Positions 1 to 8,428 of a DNA stretch of 33,751 nt are shown here, one piece after another. Under the pieces are notes generated by a model. The model did not search any database, was not told the DNA's origin, and saw only the letters and a list, made by a program, of their open reading frames with translations. Source of the DNA: Syntrophus sp964555065 (lineage in GTDB: Bacteria > Desulfobacterota > Syntrophia > Syntrophales > Syntrophaceae). The DNA is taken from NCBI GenBank assembly GCA_964555065.1, contig CAZKRB010000029.1:1-33751 (forward strand), read 5' to 3'. How positions within the stretch are numbered: the first letter of the stretch is position 1; each line of letters starts with the position of its first letter. A program made the position numbers and the translations under genes.

Positions 1-11
1 GGGGAAATTCC

Positions 12-28
12 CGACGGTGTTGCCGTCG
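12..28. other. short hairpin near window start
   Basis: CGACGG (12-17) and CCGTCG (23-28) can pair around a 5-nt loop. No T-run follows on either side, so this is not a clear terminator. It could lie inside the end of an upstream gene, because one plus-strand frame is open from base 1 to a TGA at about 73-75. That stretch is too short to identify. Confidence 0.25.
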
Positions 29-99
29 AAGTCGCCCCTGCCTGCCGTTCCCGCGTTCCGACCCTTACCTGCTGATGAAGGTTATTTCAGGGAAAGTAA

Positions 100-128
100 T
101 TGACACTCAAGGGAAATTTCCCTAAATT
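100..128 (+). promoter_or_regulatory. sigma70-type promoter with palindromic spacer
   Basis: A perfect -35 TTGACA (100-105), a 17-nt spacer and a TAAATT -10 (123-128) precede the outer-membrane protein gene at 215. The spacer contains the perfect 12-bp palindrome GGGAAATTTCCC (111-122), a plausible operator. A similar sequence, GGGGAAATTCCC, sits at 1-12. Predicted transcription starts near 135, giving a leader of about 80 nt. Confidence 0.7.
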
Positions 129-172
129 GCGTTCTGCCTGAGAGCATGGTCTGATCAGGGAAGGAATGCGCG

Positions 173-192
173 TTCGGTTTTGAAGAACCGAA
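173..192 (+). promoter_or_regulatory. 5' leader stem-loop before RBS
   Basis: TTCGGTT (173-179) and AACCGAA (186-192) form a perfect 7-bp stem with a 6-nt loop. It ends 8 nt before the AAGGAGG ribosome binding site (201-207) of the following gene. It might stabilise the leader or influence translation; no known family is recognised. Confidence 0.35.
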
Positions 193-214
193 TTTCAAAT
201 AAGGAGGATTGAGT

Positions 215-1138
215 GTGAGAAAGAGGTGGGCGGCATTTCGAAAAGAGTTCATCTTGCGAGGGCTGGCAGGGGTGCTCATCAGTGTGATGGCTTTTTCGGG
301 GACAGTCCTGGCCACGGAGGGCGGCGGCGGGGCTTACCCGAACGGTTCGGAGGACTTCATGGCGGGGGCGCTCCCGCCGCCGGGCACTTACGTTAAAAAC
401 TATCTCACCTACTACAGCGCTTCGGATTTCAAGGACAACAACGGCGATGACCTCATTCCCGACTTCAAACTGAAGGTGGCGGCCGAAGTGCTGCGGTTCA
501 TCCATGTGACGGATTACAAGATCCTCGGCGCCAACTGGGCTGTTCACGCCTTCATCCCCCTGGCCTACCAGGATGTGACCCTGGGTGGCCGAGACGACGA
601 TCGATTCGGTCTGGGTGACATCATCGTCGATCCGATCATTCTCGGCTGGCATTCCAGGAACTTCCATGTCACCACGGGACTGGACATCTATATCCCCGTC
701 GGCACGTATGATGAGGACCGCCTGGCCAACCTCGGGAGGAATTACTGGACCTTCGAGCCCGTTCTCGCCCTGACGTACCTGAGTGACGGCGGCTTCGAGG
801 TCTCCGCCAAACTCATGTACGACTTCAACACGAAAAACGACGACACGGATTACCAGTCCGGCCAGGAATTCCACGCGGATTATACCGTCGGCTATCACCT
901 CAACAAGCAATGGGCCGTCGGTGTGGGGGGGTACTACTATAATCAGACAACAAAGGATGAGCTCGACGGAGACAAAGTGGGCTCAGACGGGTTCGAGGGC
1001 CGGGTGTTCGCCATCGGCCCGGTGGTGCAGTACGGGTACAAGAACATGAGCTTCACGCTCAAGTGGCAGCCCGAAATGGAAGCGCGAAACAAGCCTCAGG
1101 GTCACAAGTTCTGGTTCAATCTGGTCTACGCTTTCTAA
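215..1138 (+). CDS. outer-membrane beta-barrel protein (phenol MetA-pathway / SphA-like transporter family)
   Basis: The predicted protein has about 307 residues. Its N terminus is basic (MRKRWAAFRKEF), followed by a hydrophobic stretch ending near VLATEGG, typical of a Sec signal peptide. The rest is rich in alternating aromatic and polar strands and ends in a terminal Phe (LVYAF), as expected for an outer-membrane barrel. Composition and segments such as GAYPNGSEDFMAGALPPPG resemble the transporter-like family linked to the MetA phenol pathway (PF13557). Members are thought to move hydrophobic compounds, but the substrate cannot be read here. I chose the GTG at 215 because AAGGAGG ends 7 nt before it; the TTG at 209 lies too close to that site. 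It is monocistronic behind its own promoter and faces a convergent gene. Confidence 0.8.
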   Translation: MRKRWAAFRKEFILRGLAGVLISVMAFSGTVLATEGGGGAYPNGSEDFMAGALPPPGTYVKNYLTYYSASDFKDNNGDDLIPDFKLKVAAEVLRFIHVTDYKILGANWAVHAFIPLAYQDVTLGGRDDDRFGLGDIIVDPIILGWHSRNFHVTTGLDIYIPVGTYDEDRLANLGRNYWTFEPVLALTYLSDGGFEVSAKLMYDFNTKNDDTDYQSGQEFHADYTVGYHLNKQWAVGVGGYYYNQTTKDELDGDKVGSDGFEGRVFAIGPVVQYGYKNMSFTLKWQPEMEARNKPQGHKFWFNLVYAF

Positions 1139-1239
1139 CGGCTCGATCCGCTGCTCCGATTTCTGCAAACGGCAACGGCAACCTGCCGCTTGCAGGGGTC
1201 GGTCGGAGGGCGCCCCCGTCAGCAAGAAAACGGAAGTAG

Positions 1240-1255
1240 CCCTGCACGGGCAGGG
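1240..1255. terminator. hairpin between convergent genes
   Basis: CCCTGC (1240-1245) and GCAGGG (1250-1255) pair perfectly around a 4-nt loop in the gap between the convergent genes ending at 1138 and 1259. No U-tract follows on either strand, so it is only a candidate bidirectional terminator. Confidence 0.3.
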
Positions 1256-1258
1256 TGA

Positions 1259-3049
1259 TCAGAGCGGCTGGGCAGCCGCAACGACATGGTTTCTTAAAAG
1301 CGCCTCCACCTCTTGGGCGGGCATGGGCTTATAATAATAAAATCCCTGGATCTCGTCGCACATGCGCTGAGATAAGAAGGAAAGCTGCGTTTCCGTCTCC
1401 ACGCCTTCCGCAATGACGCCCAGCCCCAGGCTTTTCGCCAGGACAATGATCGCTTTGGTGATGGCTTCATCCTTATCGCTGACATTGATGCCCTGGACAA
1501 AGGGCATGGCGATTTTAATTTTATCCACGGGGAGCTGTTTCAAGTAATTCAGCGAAGAGTACTCCGTGCCGAAATCGTCGATGGAAATGGCGATGCCCTT
1601 GTTCTTGAAGGCTTCCAAGGTTTCAATCACGTACCTGGTTTCCTTCATGATGATGCTTTCCGTAATTTCCAGTTCCAGGCAGGAAGCGTCTAAGCCTGTT
1701 TCCTTTAAAATGTCTTCCACCTGTTCGACGATCCCTTGATATTGAAACTGCCTCACGGAAAGATTGACGGCCACCCGGATTTTAGGCAAGCCTGCATCCT
1801 GCCAGAGCTTGTTCTGCCGGCAGGCGGCACGCAACACCCACTCCCCGATCGCAATGATCAGACCTGTCTGCTCCGCAATGGGAATGAATTTTCCGGGAGA
1901 AACCATGCCGAATTCAGGATGCTTCCATCTCAGCAGGGCTTCCAGGCCGATGATTCGGTTGGAATGGCACTGCACCTGGGGCTGATAATGCACTTCCAAC
2001 TCTTTCCGTGCGATGGCGCCGTACAACTGGTTGCTGAATTTCATCGTCTCGATGACGTTGGTTTTCATCACCGGTGTGCAGAAAAAGCATTGGTTACGGC
2101 CTTTTTCCTTGGCCTTGTACATGGCGATATCCGAATTTTTGATGAGGGCTTCGGCATCTTCCCCATCCGTCGGATAGACGGCCACGCCGATGCTGGTCGT
2201 TATGAAGAAATCGCGGTCATTCAGCCTGAAGGGCTCCTTGAAGCTGTTGAGAATTTTTTCTGCAACCAGTTTGAAGGGTTCCATCCGGTCTTCATTTTCG
2301 ATCATGATGATGAATTCATCCCCGCAGAACCTGGCTACAATATCCGATTTCCGCAGCGCACGAAGCAGCCGGCTGGAGACTTCCATTAACAGCTGATCCC
2401 CGATGGCATGCCCCATCGTGTCATTGATCATTTTAAAGCCGTCCAGATCCAGGAACAGGACGGCGAGCATTTTGGACATCCGGCCTGCCAGGTATACGGC
2501 ATGGTTCAATTGATTCGTGAAGAGCAGCCGGTTGGCCAGCCCCGTTAAATGGTCGTGATAGGCAAGGTGCTCGATTTTATTCTGGATCTCCTCGCGTTTG
2601 ACAATTTCCTTGTGCAGGCTTTCATTGGCTTCCTTAAGCTCCGACTGGATCTGCTTTCTCTCGGAGTTGTCCACGAAGCTCTCGATCAGATAGTTTTCCC
2701 CCCCGATTGAAACGGGAACGGCCGTTTTGATGATGGAGGCTCTGCCTCCATCCGCCCGCACCATCATTCGCTCGGAATTATCCACGGCTTGCCCTTTATC
2801 GGTGATCGGACACTGGCCGACTTCCGCCGGACACAAGACACCGTGACAGATCCGGCCGATCACGGCGCCCTCGGGATAGCCGCTCATGTCATAGAGCTTT
2901 GAATTCGCGTAAACGATGTGATGGGTATCCACATCTACGATGACCACGCCGAATCCCAGGGTCTCCAGGATGGCAGGCGCGAAGTCGCTGATCTCGCTGT
3001 TTTGGGAATGAAGCTCACATAATTGGACGAAATGGCTGATGCCGTTCAC
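1259..3049 (-). CDS. PAS-GGDEF-EAL c-di-GMP signalling protein with altered motifs
   Basis: A 596-residue protein with an N-terminal PAS-like sensor (about 20-130, including ILETLGFGVVIVDVDTHHIV), a GGDEF domain (about 160-325) and an EAL domain (about 335-590). The cyclase motif reads CGDEF (242-246) instead of GGDEF, with an inhibitory-site RxxD (RKSD) just upstream. The EAL signature is present (370-372) and the two Asp of DDFG are intact (491-492). However, the next Gly of DDFGTG is Glu (496), and the Asp of the usual LKID motif is Ala (KIA, residue 514). That Asp is one of the conserved active-site residues of EAL phosphodiesterases, so hydrolysis may be impaired. It may act as a c-di-GMP sensor or a weak cyclase. 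The start is a GTG directly after an in-frame TAG, with only a poor ribosome site, so the N terminus is uncertain. No membrane segment is seen. Confidence 0.9.
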   Translation of the reverse strand: MNGISHFVQLCELHSQNSEISDFAPAILETLGFGVVIVDVDTHHIVYANSKLYDMSGYPEGAVIGRICHGVLCPAEVGQCPITDKGQAVDNSERMMVRADGGRASIIKTAVPVSIGGENYLIESFVDNSERKQIQSELKEANESLHKEIVKREEIQNKIEHLAYHDHLTGLANRLLFTNQLNHAVYLAGRMSKMLAVLFLDLDGFKMINDTMGHAIGDQLLMEVSSRLLRALRKSDIVARFCGDEFIIMIENEDRMEPFKLVAEKILNSFKEPFRLNDRDFFITTSIGVAVYPTDGEDAEALIKNSDIAMYKAKEKGRNQCFFCTPVMKTNVIETMKFSNQLYGAIARKELEVHYQPQVQCHSNRIIGLEALLRWKHPEFGMVSPGKFIPIAEQTGLIIAIGEWVLRAACRQNKLWQDAGLPKIRVAVNLSVRQFQYQGIVEQVEDILKETGLDASCLELEITESIIMKETRYVIETLEAFKNKGIAISIDDFGTEYSSLNYLKQLPVDKIKIAMPFVQGINVSDKDEAITKAIIVLAKSLGLGVIAEGVETETQLSFLSQRMCDEIQGFYYYKPMPAQEVEALLRNHVVAAAQPL

Positions 3050-3148
3050 CTAAGGACAAGCCCCCTTGTTTTTCTTTCTTAAGAGTGGACCGGGAAGTTC
3101 TCGGCCTCGCGTCTTTCTTGACTTGAGTTTCCCTTTTTCTCTCCCTGT

Positions 3149-3958
3149 CTAAAAGCTGTAGGCGAAGATCACACCCCCGTAGAGAAAGGAGCTGTCATTC
3201 CCGGTCATGCTGAAATATTTCATTTCCCGCCGGGCCTCGCCGCAGAGGGGAAAGGCATAGGATAAAGTCGGGGTGATCGTGACGCTTTCCGAGACGGAGT
3301 AAGGCAGAGCAACCGTCAGGGTCCCGTCGTGGATATTGTTGAACTTGTCGCCGGTCGCATTGCCGTCGCCGCCGACTTCCGGATATTCTTCCGCGTCGTT
3401 GCTGATGAGATACCCTGCCTGTGCGGAGAGATCGAGGGACAGCTGCTTGGTCAGGGGAAACGAATGGCTGACGGCAAGCTGGAAGTACCAGTAGAGATCA
3501 TGGCCCACTTCCTTGGAGACCGTCAGGGTCGGGTTGAGCAGGGTGTTGAGCCCCAGGCTCAGGAACACCTCCTGGGAATCTTCTGTTTCCGTCGTGTTGT
3601 AATAGAGGTAGCCGGCGCCGTAGTTCAGCAACCCATACTCGCCCTTGTAAGAAAAGGTATAGTCCGCTTCATTCCAGTGATCCTGACCCTCGAAGTAGGG
3701 GTCGGAATCCCAGTTGCCCCAGAGGTTGGCCGAAAATCCCTTGTACTCCAGGGTGAACGAGGGCTGCAGAACCAGGCTGTGGCGGCTCAGTTCCTGTCCG
3801 CGCCAGATATAGGCGCTCAAGGCGGACAGGGAAACCTCTCCGGAAAGGGCTTTCTCCGCCTTTTCGGCCTTCTCCTCTTCCGCCTGGCAGGGGAGGCAGG
3901 TGGCACAGACAGCGAAACATGCGACCCAGACAACCAACATGCGTTTCCAAAACCTCAT
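3149..3958 (-). CDS. outer-membrane beta-barrel protein with signal peptide
   Basis: About 269 residues: a signal peptide (MRFWKRMLVVWVACF... cleaved near CQAEE), a short charged Glu/Lys/Ala linker, then amphipathic beta strands ending in Phe (IFAYSF). The first strand motif AYIWRGQE resembles the start of Gcw_chp-type (PF09694) barrels, which carry a similar YVFRG segment; that assignment is tentative. The ATG at 3958 is preferred over an upstream TTG at 3964 because AAGGA lies 6 nt before it. It sits between two GGDEF-EAL genes on the same strand and may share their transcript, which suggests a c-di-GMP-linked envelope role (inference). Substrate unknown. Confidence 0.75.
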   Translation of the reverse strand: MRFWKRMLVVWVACFAVCATCLPCQAEEEKAEKAEKALSGEVSLSALSAYIWRGQELSRHSLVLQPSFTLEYKGFSANLWGNWDSDPYFEGQDHWNEADYTFSYKGEYGLLNYGAGYLYYNTTETEDSQEVFLSLGLNTLLNPTLTVSKEVGHDLYWYFQLAVSHSFPLTKQLSLDLSAQAGYLISNDAEEYPEVGGDGNATGDKFNNIHDGTLTVALPYSVSESVTITPTLSYAFPLCGEARREMKYFSMTGNDSSFLYGGVIFAYSF

Positions 3959-4004
3959 GACCAATCCTTTCTTCGTGACAGAATGAGCGCGCCCAAGGGT
4001 ATTT

Positions 4005-5900
4005 TCATTGGGTTTCCAGTGCTTGACTTAAACGCGCATAGGACGGCGAATTTTCGACGAGGAAATGATCCGCCTTATCCTTGCTTAAGGGGCGACTGTA
4101 GAAGTAGCCCTGGATCTCCTCGCATTGGCGATTCCTGAGGCAGGCAAGATGCTCTGCCGTTTCCACCCCTTCGGCGATGACGCTCAGGTTGAGGCTGGAG
4201 GCCAGGGCGATAATGGCCGAGGTGATGGCCAGGCTCTGGGGATCGGAATTGACCATGGCGATGAAGGAGCGGTCGATTTTCAGGCGGTCGATGGGGAACT
4301 TTTTCAGATAATTCAAACTGGAATAACCGGTGCCGAAGTCGTCGATCGCCAGGCTGACCCCGATGCCCTTGAGCTTCCGAAGGGTCTCCAGGGCTTCCTC
4401 TCCGTCCTTCATCAGGACGCTTTCTGTGATTTCCAGCTCCAGGTACTCGGGGTCCAGGCCTGACTCCTGCAGAATAAGGCTCACCAGCTCCGGGAAATTG
4501 TCCTGGGCAAACTGGCAGACGGAGACATTGACGGCGACTCGGGGCATCCCCATCCCTTCATCACGCCAGGTCTTGGCCTGGGTGCAGGCCATTCGAAGGA
4601 CCCACTCGCCGATTGCGACGATCAGCCCCGTCTCTTCGGCAATGGGGATGAATTCCACCGGAGAAATGGCGCCCAAAAGGGCATTGTTCCAGCGCAGGAG
4701 CGCCTCCATTCCGCAGAGGGTGCCGCTTTTAAGATCCAACTGGGGCTGATAGTCCAGGGAAAATTCGCCTCGCTCCAGGGCCCGGCGGAGCTCGCTTTCC
4801 AGGTTCAGCCGCCTGACTTCCCCTTCGTTCATGTTCTCCTTATAGAATTTGAATGTGTTTTTCCCCTCCCGCTTGGCGAAGTACATGGCCATGTCGGCGT
4901 TTTTGATGAGCGTCTCGGCATCCTGCCCATCGTTGGGGTAGACGGCGATCCCGATGCTGGCGGTGACGGTGATCTCATGGCCGGACAGGAGAATGGGCTG
5001 AGACATGGCCGACAGGAGGCGGGCCGCGACGATTCCGGCATCGTTCGATTCCCCGATGTCCGTCAGGAGCACGGTAAACTCATCCCCTCCCAGGCGGGCC
5101 AGCCCCTCGCCGTTCCGGCTTGCCTTCCCCTCCAGGATGGCATCACTGGACCGTAGTTTCAGAAGCAGGCGTTTGGAAACCTCCTTCAGCAGGATATCTC
5201 CCGTGGAATGGCCGAGGGTGTCGTTGATCCGCTTGAAGTTGTCGAGATCCATAAACATCACGGCCAGATGGCGCTGGTCCCTTCCGGGTCCCTTTAGGGC
5301 CTGCTGCAGCCGATCGTGGAAGGATACGCGGTTCGGCAGCCCGGTGATATCATCAAAAAAGGCAATCCGGCGAACCTGATCCTCCGCCCGTCGACGCCGG
5401 CCCAGAGCCAGAGCGAGCTGACGGATCTCGTGGGGATGGAAGGGCTTCTGCAGGTAAAAGAGACTCCCCCGGGGAGGAACCAGGCGACTGATTTCTTCCG
5501 GATCGATATCCGAATAGGCGGTGACCACCACAATATCGAGTCGCTTGTCCAGTTCACGGATGCGGGTGGCGGCCCAGACGCCATCGGGCCCGGGAGGCAT
5601 GCGCATGTCGAGGAAAACGACGGCAAAGGGCTTTTCCTCCCGGTTGGCCTCTTCAACTGCCGCTACCGCCTCTTCGGCGCCGCTGCAAAGCACCAGCTCG
5701 AAAACTTCCGGATCATCGACCCGAGTCTGCGGCCCCTTATTGAAGAGGCGCGACCGCAGGTCGGTCAATTTGCTGTCGGCCGCTTTTTTCGTGGGAGGCT
5801 GGAGAATCTCCCGGTAACTGTCACGGATGCCGGCCTCGTCATCAGCGATCAGGATGCGAATGGGATTGGGGGTTGTATGGTTGATGGCGGTGTTCATCAT
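4005..5900 (-). CDS. response regulator REC-GGDEF-EAL (bifunctional c-di-GMP enzyme)
   Basis: A 631-residue regulator. The receiver domain (about 14-165) has acidic residues ADDE (19-22), predicted phospho-acceptor D98 in VVFLDMRMP and Lys in LQKPF. About 30 extra residues sit between the acidic pair and D98. The GGDEF domain follows with a canonical GGDEF (271-275). The RxxD-like RSSD upstream is separated from it by an unusual insertion of about 10 residues, so product inhibition may differ. The EAL domain has EAL (399-401), DDFGTGYSS, LKID and AEGVE all intact, so phosphodiesterase activity is expected. An AGGAGG lies upstream of two consecutive ATGs (5900 and 5897). Its start overlaps the stop of the upstream histidine kinase (ATGA), so translation is probably coupled and that kinase is the likely phosphodonor. 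Confidence 0.93.
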   Translation of the reverse strand: MMNTAINHTTPNPIRILIADDEAGIRDSYREILQPPTKKAADSKLTDLRSRLFNKGPQTRVDDPEVFELVLCSGAEEAVAAVEEANREEKPFAVVFLDMRMPPGPDGVWAATRIRELDKRLDIVVVTAYSDIDPEEISRLVPPRGSLFYLQKPFHPHEIRQLALALGRRRRAEDQVRRIAFFDDITGLPNRVSFHDRLQQALKGPGRDQRHLAVMFMDLDNFKRINDTLGHSTGDILLKEVSKRLLLKLRSSDAILEGKASRNGEGLARLGGDEFTVLLTDIGESNDAGIVAARLLSAMSQPILLSGHEITVTASIGIAVYPNDGQDAETLIKNADMAMYFAKREGKNTFKFYKENMNEGEVRRLNLESELRRALERGEFSLDYQPQLDLKSGTLCGMEALLRWNNALLGAISPVEFIPIAEETGLIVAIGEWVLRMACTQAKTWRDEGMGMPRVAVNVSVCQFAQDNFPELVSLILQESGLDPEYLELEITESVLMKDGEEALETLRKLKGIGVSLAIDDFGTGYSSLNYLKKFPIDRLKIDRSFIAMVNSDPQSLAITSAIIALASSLNLSVIAEGVETAEHLACLRNRQCEEIQGYFYSRPLSKDKADHFLVENSPSYARLSQALETQ

Positions 5901-7777
5901 GCTGCCTCCTTTTCTTTCATCTCTTCCTGGGTCAGGGGAAGCAGGAGGTGGAAAACCGCTCCGCGCCCCTCGCCCTCACTCTCTGCATAGATCTGCCCTT
6001 TCAGGGTGGTGACGGTATTGGCGCTCCAGTGAAGGCCCAGGCCTGAACCGCGGTTCTTGGTGGAGAAGCCGCGCTCAAAGATCTTGGACAGCTTGTCCGC
6101 CGGAATGCCGCCGCCGTTGTCCTCGATGCGCAGATGGGCCATGGGCACGCCTTCCACAAGCTCTTCGCTTCCGGAGATGCGGATCCGTCCGTGTTTCCGC
6201 TGACCGCTATTGAAAATGGACTCGGCGGCGTTGATGAGCAGGTTGCTGAGGACCTGCTGGAGGGCGATGCGGGCTCCCTGCACCTTGCCGATTTCTTCCA
6301 GGCTGCGATCCTGCTCCACGACAACGTCTTTGCGGATCGGCTCGGCCAGCAGTTCAACCGTTTCCGAAACCAGGCGGGGCGCCTCCAGGGATTGCATGAC
6401 TCTCTGCGCCCGGCTGAAGCGCTGCTGATCGGCCAGGATCAATTGCACGTGGTCCAGTTGTTTCGAAATCTGCTCCAGGTCCACAGTCGCAGCCTGCACC
6501 AGAGAGGACAGTTCCATGCCGGCAAGCTCCATAAACTGGGAAAGGTCCGCGCGCCGTTCCGTCGGGGTGGCGGGGTCAGCCAGTTCCGCTGCCGCCAGTT
6601 CCATCTCCTCGAGGGGGGCCTGCTGGAGATTGCTTTTGAGGGTGCTCAATTTGACGCCCAGGGGCGTGATGGCGTTGCCGATGTTGTGCAGGACTCCGCT
6701 GGCCATTTCCGCGATCCCGGAGGAATAGGATTGCTGCGCCAGGGTCTCGCTTGCCTCTTGCAGCCGCTCCACCATCCGGTTGAACTCCTGGCCGAGTTTG
6801 CCGAGTTCATCCTCCCGATGGAGCTCGATCCTCTCGGAAAGATCGTTGCTCTGGCTGATCGAGACCGTGTGGCGGGTCAGTTTTGCGAGGGGTTCCAGAA
6901 TGATCCATCGCAGTCCGCCGACCAGGGCCGCCAGAATCATCAAACCGGCAAAGAAGAGGGATGCAAGGGCATAGTGAACCGCCTCCCTTCCTTCGGCGGA
7001 AATTGCCTTGGGCACGTTCACCTGCAGCAGGAAGGCCGGCTTTCCGAAGAGATCGGGCAGCATCCGGTAGAGATGGTCCATCCCTTCGCTGCTGCGGGTG
7101 AGAGTCTGTCCGGAGCCGCGGCGGCCCAGTTCCGCGACGACGGCTGACTGCTCTGCCGCCATCTTTCCTCCGGCGATGTCCGTGATGGACAACTGCGTCT
7201 TGGTCTGGGAGGCGATGCTGTCCGCGTTGAGAAACTGGCCGAAGACCATTGCGCCGCGGGCCGGTCCCTTGCCTTCCGACGTCAGGATCGGCTTACCGGC
7301 GATGAGCATCGGCCCATGGGAGGTGGCCAGAAAGCCTCTACCCTGGTAACCTCCCGTTGTCAGGGAACTGGCGGCCAGAAGTTCAGGAAGTTCCGGCATC
7401 GCCAGTTCTTGGCCGGCTTCCAGATTGTAGATCAGCCCCCAAATCGGCTGCCGGCGCGTATCGAAGAGATAAATCAGGTTGATCTTGAGAGCCTCCAGGG
7501 AAGTTTTCTGGAGATTGGTTTTGCGGAAGGCGTCATTCCGGTCAACCATGAACCGATAGGTGTCATCCCAGGTTCCCCAGTCATTCGCCTTGGTGCCGAG
7601 GAGCTGGATTTCCCGGTCGATGGCCTGTGCCACCCGGTCCATATTCTTCAAAGCCTCCTCCTGTTCCAGGGAAGCGAAACTGGGCAGAATGAACAGGCGC
7701 TGCACGCCGTAGTCCACAGCGAGGTAAACTCCGAAGATCAACAGAATCAAACCGATGACTTTTTTCTGTACGGTCAT
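5897..7777 (-). CDS. CHASE4-HAMP sensor histidine kinase
   Basis: A 626-residue membrane kinase. An N-terminal transmembrane helix (about 8-25) precedes an extracytoplasmic CHASE4-type domain (about 30-270; note NDWGTWDDTYRF). A second helix (about 268-292) leads to HAMP (about 292-345). The phospho-acceptor region is SGVLHNIGNAITP with predicted H364. This HNIGN box differs from the usual HE(I/L)RTP and matches a subgroup of kinases with this motif. The ATPase domain has an N box (NLLINAAES), DNGGGIP and GSGLGLHWS. It overlaps the downstream REC-GGDEF-EAL gene by 4 bp, forming a two-component pair predicted to link an extracellular cue to c-di-GMP. The ATG at 7777 has a weak GAGAGG site about 10 nt upstream. 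Confidence 0.92.
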   Translation of the reverse strand: MTVQKKVIGLILLIFGVYLAVDYGVQRLFILPSFASLEQEEALKNMDRVAQAIDREIQLLGTKANDWGTWDDTYRFMVDRNDAFRKTNLQKTSLEALKINLIYLFDTRRQPIWGLIYNLEAGQELAMPELPELLAASSLTTGGYQGRGFLATSHGPMLIAGKPILTSEGKGPARGAMVFGQFLNADSIASQTKTQLSITDIAGGKMAAEQSAVVAELGRRGSGQTLTRSSEGMDHLYRMLPDLFGKPAFLLQVNVPKAISAEGREAVHYALASLFFAGLMILAALVGGLRWIILEPLAKLTRHTVSISQSNDLSERIELHREDELGKLGQEFNRMVERLQEASETLAQQSYSSGIAEMASGVLHNIGNAITPLGVKLSTLKSNLQQAPLEEMELAAAELADPATPTERRADLSQFMELAGMELSSLVQAATVDLEQISKQLDHVQLILADQQRFSRAQRVMQSLEAPRLVSETVELLAEPIRKDVVVEQDRSLEEIGKVQGARIALQQVLSNLLINAAESIFNSGQRKHGRIRISGSEELVEGVPMAHLRIEDNGGGIPADKLSKIFERGFSTKNRGSGLGLHWSANTVTTLKGQIYAESEGEGRGAVFHLLLPLTQEEMKEKEAA

Positions 7778-7933
7778 GTTGCTCAGGCCTCTCTTGAATC
7801 GATCATTCCATAACGTGTGGGGATGCGTCGGGCGAGGTTCCAGAGAGTAAGCTCCCCCGTACTCTATCCAGCCAGGGAGAGCCGGTGTCCGACTTAAGCC
7901 CCTTCAGATGTTTGCCTGCAGATATTCAGGATG

Positions 7934-8125
7934 TTACGGAGCCTGTTTTGCCGCTGACTGTTTTTTGATTTCTTCTATTTTCTGCAGGATTTCATCCATA
8001 TCGAACCGCCAGGATCGGCCGACCTTGAAGCCCGGCAGGTCGCCCTTCGCGGCCAGGTTGATGATGGTGTTTGGAGTAAAATGCAAATAATCTGCCACAT
8101 CCTTTGCGGTAACAATTTTCGCCAT
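7934..8125 (-). CDS. small excisionase-type helix-turn-helix protein
   Basis: A 63-residue protein whose first 50 residues match the excisionase/MerR-like HTH_17 pattern: TAKDVADYLHFTPNTIINLA followed by GDLPGFKVGRSWRF and a C-terminal charged helix. Such proteins bind DNA as small regulators; despite the family name most chromosomal copies are not excisionases, and no integrase lies nearby. The gene has a candidate promoter with a 15-bp palindrome about 120 nt upstream, which would suit autoregulation (inference). It lies 156 bp upstream of the histidine kinase gene on the same strand, but a shared transcript is not evident. Confidence 0.85.
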   Translation of the reverse strand: MAKIVTAKDVADYLHFTPNTIINLAAKGDLPGFKVGRSWRFDMDEILQKIEEIKKQSAAKQAP

Positions 8126-8238
8126 GAGGATCCACTCCCATTTTGTTTTTTTGGTGATCCGAGTCGTTTGCCGGTGAAATCCGGGGCTCTTTTCTCAATT
8201 CCGGGAAAGAAACCCCGGGAAGGAATTCGTTTAAGTCT

Positions 8239-8268
8239 CTTATCGGATCGGAGCCTCCGATACTTTAA
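8239..8268 (-). promoter_or_regulatory. candidate promoter with 15-bp palindrome in spacer
   Basis: On the minus strand TTAAAG (8263-8268) and GATAAG (8239-8244) are separated by 18 nt. The spacer is almost filled by the palindrome ATCGGAG-C-CTCCGAT (8247-8261). It lies upstream of the small HTH gene at 8125. The boxes are only moderate matches to sigma70 consensus, so the promoter is tentative; the palindrome itself is exact. Confidence 0.4.
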
Positions 8269-8400
8269 CGGGGAAGGAATAAAAGAAACACGGATAACGG
8301 GAAAAAAGGGGGAAAAAGGGCCAGGGGACGGGCTGAGCGGACCGAACCGTCCCGAGGGAGTGCTCGGGTAGAGCGGTCGGGCAGGGGCGCAAGGCGGTAG

Positions 8401-8428
8401 ACACTCCGGCTCAGGTGAACCGGAGTGT
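8401..8428 (-). terminator. strong hairpin downstream of YjbQ-family gene
   Basis: A perfect 9-bp stem ACACTCCGG/CCGGAGTGT with a 10-nt loop begins about 50 nt past the stop of the minus-strand gene ending at 8480. There is no U-tract, so it may be an atypical terminator or a 3'-end stabiliser. Confidence 0.35.

Noticed and set aside
1..75. End of an upstream gene in frame 1
   Set aside because: Only about 24 codons with no recognisable motif; cannot be distinguished from chance.
7934..8125. Excisionase of an integrated element
   Set aside because: No integrase, attachment-like repeat or phage gene lies nearby; the family is mostly small regulators.
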